Under the pieces are notes generated by a model. That model saw nothing but the letters and a program-made list of their open reading frames with translations. It ran no database searches and was not told the origin of the DNA. A stretch of 64,000 nucleotides of DNA from Austropuccinia psidii (taxonomy: Eukaryota; Basidiomycota; Pucciniomycetes; Pucciniales; Sphaerophragmiaceae), in NCBI GenBank assembly GCA_023105745.1, contig JALGQZ010000011.1, positions 20,300,975 through 20,364,974 of the forward strand. The letters are read 5' to 3'. Shown here in pieces: positions 55,715 through 64,000 of the stretch. How positions within the stretch are numbered: position 1 is the stretch's first letter; the number at the start of each line of letters is the position of its first letter. A program made the translations under genes and the position numbers.

Positions 55715-56661
55715 TGTAAGGTGTGGATATGAAACTTTGATTAAAAATCAAGTACTTTTCCTGTCCTCAAAATTTGTATAAGGTAAAAATCAATTGAAAA
55801 TAGTATGAAATATTATTTTTAAGAGAAAACACGCCAATTTTATTGTTTATAACTTTATTAGTATAAAACAATAATATTATAAAAATTTATTGTTTTACCA
55901 ACAATAAAAATTTATCCAAAAAATACTCTACAAGAGATATTTTAAGGCTACAAAAGAAATTTCTTCAAGAGCAATTTCAATTGGAATTAATTGAGCAAAG
56001 AACTGCAAGCAATTAATTAAAGAACAAAGTCTTTAATAAGAGTATTAAAGAGAAAACACGCCCAAAAGTGACCAGAGTGAATTTGGAAACAAAGTGACAA
56101 AGTTTACAGTGATGAAAGATGCTTTAATTCACTTTTGGGGTGGTTCAGGGGTAAAAATGATTATAAGAGTTACAAACAATGATTATAATGATTTTTTCAC
56201 GTGGTTAAAAGGATTAAAATGATTTAAAAGTGGTGGTTGGAATCTTTGATTGATTGGTTTAACAGTTTTAAACTAATTAATAAAAGGAAAAGATTCTAAC
56301 ATGAAGAGAAAAGTGGGGCAAAGAAGACATTCTTTTATAGCCATCAATTCTCTTTCTCCAAAAGTAAAATTTACTCTTGTCAGTCGTGAAAAACAGTCTG
56401 ACAACAGAAAAGCCAATTATGGCATCATTGAACCCTGGTTTAGACCAAAAAGGGCTGGTTTAAGCCATTTTTAGCCATTTTTAGCCATTTTAGACCCTTA
56501 AATCAGCCATTACTATAGCAATACCAGGCCTAGAGCCTTCAAAACACGTCAGAATGTGTGTCAGAGGCGTAGAAACCAGTTAAAACTGTTTTTATTATGA
56601 TTGTTTTATCTTAAGGGTAGTTTTACCCTCTTGGCAACAGCTAAAACTACCCCAGTTGGTA
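55715..56661 (-). repeat. Fam2 5' LTR, truncated
   Basis: It begins TGTAAGGTGTGG and is collinear with the first 947 bp of 47455-49292. It stops at CCCCAGTTGGTA, where Fam4 gag sequence begins, so about 0.9 kb of the LTR is deleted. The U5 stem-loop arms are 55734-55742 and 55746-55753. Confidence 0.9.
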
Positions 56662-58607
56662 CCAGGAATGTTTGTGTATCTTGTGTGTGTTTGCACAAGT
56701 TTATTTTGGCAGTTTCTTGTGTCATGACTGCTTATAACTGGATGTCCTGGATTTCTAGTGGGGTTTCCTGTTGGTATTCCACTAGAAATTCTTCTCTTGG
56801 GTCTTGCTCATTGTCAGATTGTTCTCTGATGGCATCTCCCATTGAGTCTGAGTCAGAATCCTCTGTTGGGGATTCCTCTCCTGGGACTTTCTCAATGGCA
56901 TAGACCTTTTTTGGCCTTTGGACAGGTATTGTAATAATGGTCTGTTGAACCACAATTGTGACAAGAATTCTTCTTCTTAGCGACGTCTTCCACTCTTTCT
57001 CTGGGTTTTTCTTTAAACTCCATCCTGAAAGGTTGTTTCTCTCTGAAACCACTGTTTTTATATGGGGAATATTTCCCTATATTTGTTCTTTTCCTTCTAT
57101 TGTGTAAGGTATTTGCATTGTCATCTAGAGTGAAATTATGGTTGAATCTTCATTTCACTGCATGCTCTATTTCTCCTGGCATTTGTGTCAGGAGCTTTTG
57201 ATGCCTCATCTGAATATTCATTTGAGGATAAATGGCTTTGAGTCTTTTAGACTGTCTGAGACACCATTCATGTGGATCTTTGTCCGCAAAGTACTTGTCA
57301 TTTTCAAATGACATTGTCTTCTGCAATATCCAAGTACCATTTCTGCACTTTTGTTTTATTTGACTCTTTCACCATGGCCAGTTCCTTCTGCCATGGATTT
57401 CTTTCATCTCTGTGTACCAAATACTAGCATGTCCTTTGAATGATGTGTTAAGTCTAGAAGTACTCCAGTAGTCTGGTGTTCTTGGTACATCAATGAAGAG
57501 TCCATAAATATAATCAATGAGTTCCATATGATCATATTCTCCTGTTCGAGAGAATTTGGACCAGCTTGAGGCCTCTGGAAGCTGTTTTAAGGCTTCCTTC
57601 TCAGAATAAGACATATTGTTTCCATCCTGTTATTGAGATGAAGATCTTTCCTTATTCACCAATATGGCATCTGGTTTGATTGCCTCTTGGTGATATGTAT
57701 TATCCAGAACTTGGCCTTGTGGTCAGGGCTTCATGTTATGGTAGACATTAAGTAGTTTGTTTATGTCTTGATCCAGACGATACCCGTCCCTTTTTCTGTG
57801 GTGTTGTTCTTGAAAGACTTTATTCAGTCTTTTGTTGGTCTTCTCAGAGGCTTTGCTCAATTGAGTATGTCCCTCTTGAGGAGTTTTGACAATTTTTTCC
57901 ATGGAGGCTGTTAATGTTTTCATCCTCTCATGGCTTTCTTGGAGTTCTTCAAACTGCTTTTGATTTTTCTCAGAATATTGGGACATTTGTAACCACAGTG
58001 CATCACTGTTTAAGTTACTCTCAGGTGTATCAACATTATGTTCAATCTGAGTGGGGGTAATATTTCTATTAATGGGGCTAATGATTCTAGTAGTATGTAC
58101 ACCTATTTCTGGTTCTTGTGTAGTTCTTTAACCAAGTCCAACAGATTCTGAATCATTGGGTCTGACTCTCTCTGCTTTCAGTTGAAAGAGGTTTTTTTCT
58201 TGCCATTGTATCCTTGTCTTCTCCTGGAAGCTACCTGGGATTTTGAATAATAGTGACTCTTGCCCACTGATCTGCTGGTTTCTAAATGGTGTGAAGCCAC
58301 TGGAGAGCTGGTTTGGATTACTCCTTGTGATCCTGAAGGAATCTGAGTATGCCCTGTCTGGGTAAGTTGTTCTTCTATAGCTTGGATAGTGGCTTGATTC
58401 TCCCTTATCCAGTTTTCCCTCACCTCCAGGAGTCTTAACTTTCTGGTGGGATCACAACCTTTGGCTATTACCATAAGGTCTCTGAAGTCTATCTCTTTGA
58501 GACAAATCTTCTGGCAACTTGCTGCAAGTTCTGCCCAGTGGGATGCCAGGTTAAACCTCTTGTTGTCCATGCTCCATTGAAATAAATCTTTGAGAAGTTT
58601 GTGGAGC
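56662..58607 (-). pseudogene. Fam4 gag, multiply disrupted
   Basis: Read on the minus strand from 58607: VLQLHK-type start, the +1-frame ORF (58178-58570: MDNKRFNLASHWAELAASCQ, then IRENQATIQAIEEQL), the main-frame coiled-coil part (57723-57986: MSQYSEKNQKQFEELQESHE; DINKLLNVYHNMKP), the capsid-like part (57369-57614: EYDHMELIDYIYGLFIDVPR), the zinc knuckle CHNCGSTDHY near 56955, and the acidic tail (56732-57052). Stops and frame changes separate the pieces. It ends in the segment equivalent to NLCKHTEDAQT of the plus copy, at the truncated Fam2 LTR. It was the gag of the element whose pol lies at 45297-47454 (inference). Confidence 0.8.
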
Positions 58608-58610
58608 TGA

Positions 58611-59337
58611 AGAAATCCAAGCTATAGAAGAACAACTTACCTAGACAGGGCATACTCAGATTCCTTCAGGCTCACAAGGAGTAAGCCAAACCAGCTCTCC
58701 AGTGGCTTCACATCATTCAGAAACCAGCAGATCAGTGCCCAAGAGTCACCATTATTCACAATCCCAGCTAGCTTCCAGGAGAAGACAAGGATACAAGGGC
58801 AAGAACAAAACCTCTTTCAACCAAAGGCAGAGAGAGTCAGACCCAATGATTCAGAATCTGTTGGACTTGGTTAAAGAACTACACAAGAACCAGAAATAGG
58901 TGTACATACTACTAGAATCATTAGCCCCATTAATAGAAATATTACCCCCACTCAGATTGAACATAATGTTGATACACCTGAGAGTAACTTAAACAGTGAT
59001 GCACTGTGGTTACAAATGTTCCAATATGCTGAGAAAACTCAAAAGCAGTTTGGAGAACTCCAAGAAAGCCATGAGAGGATGAAAACATTAACAGCCTCCA
59101 TGGAAAAAATTGTCAAAACTCCTCAACAGGGACATACTCAATTGAGCAAAGCCTCTGAGAAGACCAAAAAAAGACTGAATAAAGTCTTTTAAGAACAACA
59201 CCACAGAAAAAGGGACGGGGATTGTCTGGATCAAGACATAAACAAACTACTTAATGTCTACCATAACATGAAGCCCCAACCACAAGGCCAAGTTATGGAT
59301 AATCCATATCACCAAGAGGACATCAAAACCTCTTCTG
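58611..59337 (+). pseudogene. Inverted Fam4 gag fragment
   Basis: It begins at CCAAGCTATAGAAGAACAAC, equivalent to 4826 of the plus copy, and runs to the end of the gag coiled coil (CCATATCACCAAGAGGAC, equivalent to about 5520). It contains the end of the +1-frame ORF (58702-58899: SHHSETSRSVPKSHHYSQSQ ... LLDLVKELHKNQK) and the main-frame part with a stop near 59189. It lies head to head with the minus gag of 56662-58607, leaving a spacer of about 220 bp between two arms of about 0.7 kb. Confidence 0.8.
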
Positions 59338-59751
59338 ACATGTATGACACGTAGAATGCTGTACAGAACCTTTTTTGACCTTATTTTGGTCATACCTTCT
59401 GTAATTCTGGTGCTATCTCAATTTGGCTAGTACCATTGGATATACCTGAACTAGAGCTTCATCTTGATTACCCATTTGATGGGGTTAAGCCTCTTCCTCT
59501 GGATTTCAGATGAGAGGTGAAAAATAAGGTTCATGCTCAGCAGCAACGTTGATCAGGAATAACTTTGTTATTATTTGTCGTATGATTATGGGACTTGTAT
59601 ATTTGGAAAGGGGCGAGTTTCCTCTTTCTTTTAATACTTTTTAAGCTGGTTTGGCTCAGCTCCATGTTTTGGTGGCATCTTGGCTCTACCATTGGTTTAT
59701 GGTATTTGGCTGTCATGCTTGTGCTCTGGTTTTCAGTAACGGGCTGACAAA
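59338..59751 (-). repeat. Fam4 LTR fragment with an internal deletion
   Basis: The first 40 bp (CCTCTTCTGACATGTATGAC) match 44459-44500. It then jumps to sequence matching 44920-45290 and ends GGGCTGACA at 59751. So a Fam4 LTR has lost its 5' third and about 0.4 kb internally. Confidence 0.7.
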
Positions 59752-59850
59752 TAATTGTTAATCACTATTCAATTTATCACTTTGTTTACCAGCACACTCT
59801 GGTCAGTATTCTTCACTTTTTCTCTTCCATTTGTATTTTAGAGACTCTTT

Positions 59851-61286
59851 TGTCAGGTTGAGTCTATGTAAAAGTAGTACTTAGGCTATTTACAACTTTC
59901 ACTGTGACTGCAACACATGATAAAAGATTAAAAATAAAGGTATTGATTGATAATAAGGGTTTATAATAAGATTTAAAGGGCTTTACTATTATAAAATGGT
60001 GGTGGTGAGCACTTTTGAAAGCCCTGGGTGCAGCTTTACCTGTTGAATGACAATAATAAAGTCTACAATAATTAATATTATAATTATACCGGTTTATTTT
60101 CCAAGGGTATAACTGTTTTTGACAGTTGTACTATGTAGGAATTTAAGAGCAGGATGTGAAAAGCTTTTCTGGCTGTGAAAAGCCCTCCTTTTATCCTTAA
60201 ATGGGGTGGAAAGGCTGCTAGACCTTTCCACATAGAGGAAGTGGAGATTTTTTCACTCTCTGAGACAGGCTTGTGGTTTGAAAAGGCCTGTATAGCTTGT
60301 ATTGGGCTCATATGTGGATTTGAACCCACATCTAGGCCGTTTTCACCAATACAGGGTGAAAATTTCATCTGGGGACCACAGAGCCTTCTTCTGATGTGTA
60401 TGACGTGTAGAATGCTGTACAGAAACTGTATTGTACCCCAGTATTGACTGACGTATGATGTATTGAAGTATAAACATTCTTCTTTGTCTGTTTGACACCT
60501 CATAATCATTGTTATTGGATATTATCCCATGGTAAGGCTGTATTTGCCAGAATGTGGGATTTTGACCTAAATAAGCCATACCTTTGTCATTTCTTTAAAT
60601 ATCAACCTCAAAATTGGTTTGGTTTGTATCCCTGTATGTGTTCTACACAATTATACTTTATTTGATATGGTGAACATTGAATATGGCAAAGCTATCCCAT
60701 GTACAAGATATTTTGTACATATGCATGTTTTAGGCAAAAGCTGTGTTGGGCTTGTTTGCCACATAGCTTTTGTTCTAGTTGAGATATGAGGAAATGGATG
60801 ACACCATCAGATAGCTCTCATTGTGCACTTTCCAAAAAGACCCCACTTTAGGTATCTCACACTAAAACTGTAGAAGTTAGATCAGAGGTGAATGTTTTGT
60901 TCACCCTAATTTGGCCTAAATTTGACCATACCTTCTGTAATACTGGTGCTAGCTCAGTTTGTCTGGTACCATCGCATATCCCTGGCTTAGAGCTTCATTT
61001 TGCATACCCATTTGATGGGGTTAAGCCTCTTACTCTGTATTTCAGATGTGAGGTGAAAATTAAGGTTTATGGTCAGCAACAACTTTTAGCAGGAATAACT
61101 TTGTTATTCTTTGTCCTATGATGATGGGACTTGTATATTTGGAAAGGGGTGAGTTTCCCCTTTCTTTTGATACCTTTGGAGCTGATTTGGCTCAGCTCCA
61201 TGTTTTGGTGGTATCTTGGCTCTACCATTGGTTTATGGTATTTTGGCTGTCATGCTTGTGCTCTGGTTTTGAGTCACAGGCTGACA
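59851..61286 (-). repeat. Fam4 solo LTR
   Basis: It runs from TGTCAGGTTGAGTC to GAGTCACAGGCTGACA, 1436 bp. The flanks are TCTTT at 59846-59850 and TCTTT at 61287-61291, a perfect 5-bp duplication. No internal element sequence. Confidence 0.92.
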
Positions 61287-61367
61287 TCTTTCATCATATA
61301 AGCTTCCTGAAGCCCTTTTTTCTTCAAAAATTCAAGTTGAATTTCTTTCAAAGCCTTGAATATCTCT

Positions 61368-63210
61368 TGTCAGCCTGTGACTCCAAAAATATAACCAGCA
61401 TGGCATCCAATATACAATGAGTAATCGTATGAAGAGTATTTGACAAAAATGGGAAATAAAGCTATGAAATATAGAGTGAAGCTTCAAAAGTACACATATA
61501 CAAACATTACCCAAATAGGGTAAGAAAGGACAAAGATAAGACCAAATATGCAAAACCCTTACTTCCACCTCTTCTCTAAATTGTGCATATTTAATTCAAA
61601 AACCACCAAAATGTCATTTTTATTAAATATTCAAAGGAGAGCTATCCAATGGTACCATCCATCACTCTCTAACATTCCTACTTGAGGAGATGCCATTATG
61701 CCACCCTTATGCACTAAGAACCCCTCAAACATTCAAGAGGGGTTTTACAAAACTGCAAAAAAGTACAACCAAATTAAATATCTGAGTGAGAGATTCAGCT
61801 TTAGATACCCTTTACCCCTTTAACTTACAAAGTGGCAAATCTATCTTAAAACAAAGGTTTAACAAACCAAACACAGGTTTTCTGGAAAAAGTAATATAAA
61901 GAGACCCCTGTATCTTTACCATATATTCATACAGCTATATAGTGAAGTATACAAAATTGTAGAGCTCATCAAGACCTAAAATTATGTATCATTCAAATTC
62001 TTCTATCTTCTAAATTGACATGGATATCTTTCTTGGAAGTTTATCAAGCTATATAATTATATACAAAAAACATCAAAAAACTGGAAACCCTTATAGCTTT
62101 TGCAATTTTGGAGAAGGGTGAACATGAAGAACACCAAGTTTAAGAGCTGATGAATCCCTTCAATTGTATGCTATTTAATTCTTTATATCTCAGAAAACAA
62201 CTGAGATATCTGGGTTGGAACTATTTTGACCAATACTGTTCTGTACCAAACCTGTACCAACTACGACTGGCTTAAGACTTAAAATAATGGTTTTGCAAGA
62301 TTGAACCCCCCAGAACAACTAATATAGTCATCCAAACACTGTGAAAATCTCATAAAAGTACTGAAGTGGCCTGTGAAGAGCTCTTTCACCCCTATTGATC
62401 CAGGATAATTATTTGTGGTCCCAAAACCACAATTCAGACTATGATGATGTTGTAACAACCACTAGTCGGGGTAAGGGTATTCAATTTTACACCCGCTCAA
62501 ATACCTCAAATCAGCAATCCACTGTATGTATCAACAATCACTTTCAGAAATCTTGCTTTCTGAAACATGTATACAGTTTGGTGCATCAATACAGCCTGTC
62601 AATACATGTACAGGCTTGAATTACCCAATACAGTTTCAGAACACCATCCTGAAACTGTATGATCACTCAACATCACCACTCCTCCTGTAAAGATTTTGTA
62701 CAGATTGTACAGGACCTGTATTGGCCAGATTCAATTCAATTATCAATTCCTCTTATGAACACTCTCTGTCTGGATCAGGGCTGGTGATTCTCACATATAC
62801 CAGCCCCTCTTTCTCTCCCCTGGGGAATTTTCCCCACTTAATTAATTTGGTTGGTTTATTATCTTATAATTATTCTTACTCTTATTTTGGGTATTATAAT
62901 TATTGGTATTAGGTTGGTCTTTGCATTCTTCCTCTTTCCAGTTCAGTATGAGGTGTTGTGGCCATATCCTTATTAACCCTCCACTTTCCTTCTGATAGGT
63001 TGAAACAGTGGAATTGGACTTGTTTGTGGTTGGCTCTTCTATTTCTTATTTGCATTCTTGTTTCTGCTTTTCTTATATTATTATTTATTAGCAATCTTAC
63101 TCTCATTACACTCTTAAGTGTTTTGCCCTATCTTATCCTTTGAGCCCTCTGCAGTGAGTCCCAGTTTACTGATTGCCAGTCCCTCTTCACTTAGAAGAGC
63201 CCCTGTGACA
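61368..63210 (+). repeat. Fam5-like 5' LTR
   Basis: It begins TGTCAGCCTGTGACTCC (Fam4-like for about 16 bp, then different) and ends GAGCCCCTGTGACA, the same end as the Fam5 LTR at 41164 read in the other direction. The right third matches Fam5 (CACATATACCAGCCCC; GGTTGAAACAGT). The left part is too diverged for me to align, so the left boundary is less certain than the right. Confidence 0.5.
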
Positions 63211-63870
63211 TTAAATTTATTAACTCATAATCTATTCTTTCCTTTCATTAATTTAACTTCATTTCTCTCATTAATCAAATTATGACTCTTCTATGATCTT
63301 ATGATTTCTCATGATTATGATTTTTCTCTCATCAATTGACCATCTCAAAATCAAATTTCTCCTTTTTGTTGCTTATTCAGGTCATATCAGGAATCTTTAT
63401 TTATTGGTTAATTGATTAGTTGGGATTCATTTTGGGTTTATTAATTTGGTGATTCAGTATTTTGTTTTGGATTGGACTGATTGACTTCTTTTGAATCTTC
63501 AATATAATTAATTGATCTTCAAGAATTGACTTGTTATTGATGGATTTGACTCATCAAGATATTGAATTGAATCCTGAATATATTGATTTGACTGATTGAT
63601 TCCTCAAGATTCTATTATATTGAAGACATTGATTGATTGATTTACTGATTGATTATTGAATTCCTCAAGACTTGGATATTGGATTTGAATTGATTTTTGA
63701 TATTAGTTAAATTGATTGATTGATTGAATTTTATTTCACCTCAAGACTGTTGATTGTTTCCTCAAGCTCATCAAGATTTTGTTGATTATTGATTTGGCCA
63801 AGCTTTGATTTCTTTCGTAAAGTATTATCAAGTTTTTATTCTTAATTTTTCAACATTGGAAGTTCAGAAT
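63211..63870 (+). other. Leader of a Fam5-like element
   Basis: After the LTR end the sequence (ATTAACTCATAATCTATTC..) parallels the reverse complement of 40567-41163. It is rich in TTGATTGA words and non-coding, and is interrupted at 63871 by a Fam4 LTR. Confidence 0.55.
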
Positions 63871-64000
63871 TGTCAGCCTGTGACTCAAAACCAGAGCACA
63901 AGCATGACACCCAAAATACCATAAACCAATGGTATAGCCAAGATACCACCAAAACATGGAGCTGAGCCCAATAAGCTCAAAAGGTATCAAAGGAAAGAGG
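63871..64000 (+). repeat. Fam4 LTR, cut by the window edge
   Basis: It begins TGTCAGCCTGTGACTC and follows 12452 onward closely for 130 bp. The left flank is AGAAT (63866-63870). Whether it is a solo LTR or the 5' LTR of a full element cannot be told here. Confidence 0.85.

Larger units (their letters stand above)
47455..56661 (-). mobile_element. Fam2 Ty3/Gypsy element, nearly intact, right LTR truncated
   Basis: Left (3') LTR 47455-49292, polypurine tract 49293-49306, pol tail 49317-50340, gag-pol 50282-55240, leader with a candidate exon 55287-55488, primer-binding site 55695-55712, right (5') LTR 55715-56661. The right LTR keeps only its first 947 bp. By eye I see about five mismatches between the two LTRs over that length, so the insertion is recent relative to its neighbours. 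It sits in RNase H of a Fam4 element; the left flank is TGCTT (47450-47454) and the right flank is deleted. Confidence 0.9.
43924..58607 (-). mobile_element. Fam4 element split by the Fam2 element
   Basis: The 3' LTR (43924-45296) and pol (45297-47454) lie left of the Fam2 element, and gag (56662-58607) lies right of it. The break in pol falls in RNase H (at the LYIDA/CSQGLG motif) and gag resumes at the end of its acidic tail, so about 1.5 kb of protease and RT is missing together with about 0.9 kb of the Fam2 right LTR. One deletion after the Fam2 insertion explains both (inference). The 5' end is lost at an inversion junction near 58608. Confidence 0.75.

Noticed and set aside
61368..61400. 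A Fam4 LTR start at 61368
   Set aside because: Only the first 16 bp match Fam4, and the right end of the unit at 63210 is Fam5-type, so I list it as Fam5-like with lower confidence.

Overview
The window looks like a repeat-dense, AT-rich stretch of a very large fungal genome, most likely a rust fungus. The gag-pol proteins resemble, from memory, those of the myrtle rust fungus Austropuccinia psidii. That organism call is inference; no host gene, rRNA or complete tRNA is visible. Almost every base can be assigned to Ty3/Gypsy LTR retrotransposons of the chromovirus type, nested in one another, plus one 4.6-kb DNA-transposon-like insertion. I use five working family names. Fam1: LTR about 2.18 kb, reads TGTAAGGTTTGTC on the plus strand when the element is on the minus strand. 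Fam2: LTR 1.84 kb, TGTAAGGTGTGG. Fam3: LTR 1.92 kb, TGTAAGATGTGAC. Fam4: LTR about 1.44 kb, TGTCAG...CTGACA. Fam5: LTR about 1.5 kb, TGTCACA...TGTGACA, with a different gag.

Layout. 1-3628: 5' part of a Fam3 element (minus). 3629-13891: a Fam4 element (plus) lacking its 5' LTR, interrupted at 5529-7707 by a Fam1 solo LTR with a perfect 5-bp target duplication (AGATG), and carrying a gag frameshift and two nonsense codons. 13892-16469: two Fam5 LTR pieces head to head. 16470-33891: a complete but decayed Fam1 element (minus) with target duplication TAGGT. Its left LTR holds a Fam2 solo LTR (16501-18337, duplication ATAAT), and its right LTR holds a TIR element (28753-33361, duplication TTC) containing two minisatellites and a tRNA-like segment. 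33897-42638: the rest of a Fam5 LTR and a decayed Fam5 element (minus), cut by a plus-strand Fam1 LTR. 43924-58607: a Fam4 element (minus) split by the Fam2 element at 47455-56661, which is the youngest and most intact copy, with a 1652-codon gag-pol ORF. 58611-59751: an inverted Fam4 gag arm and LTR scrap. 59851-61286: a Fam4 solo LTR with duplication TCTTT. 61368-63870: LTR and leader of another Fam5-like element, cut by a Fam4 LTR that starts at 63871 and runs off the window.

Gene logic. Each autonomous element is a single gag-protease-RT-RNase H-integrase frame, with a chromodomain-like tail, read from the LTR with a primer-binding site just inside the 5' LTR and a polypurine tract just before the 3' LTR. 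The main discovery candidate is a second ORF of about 190-200 codons inside gag, always in the +1 frame. It is present in four families, and its protein sequence is conserved even where the main gag frame is low-complexity. Other candidates are a conserved U5 stem-loop with a compensatory base change, a self-complementary 58-bp GC-rich array inside the TIR element, and an inverted gag repeat able to form a long hairpin RNA.
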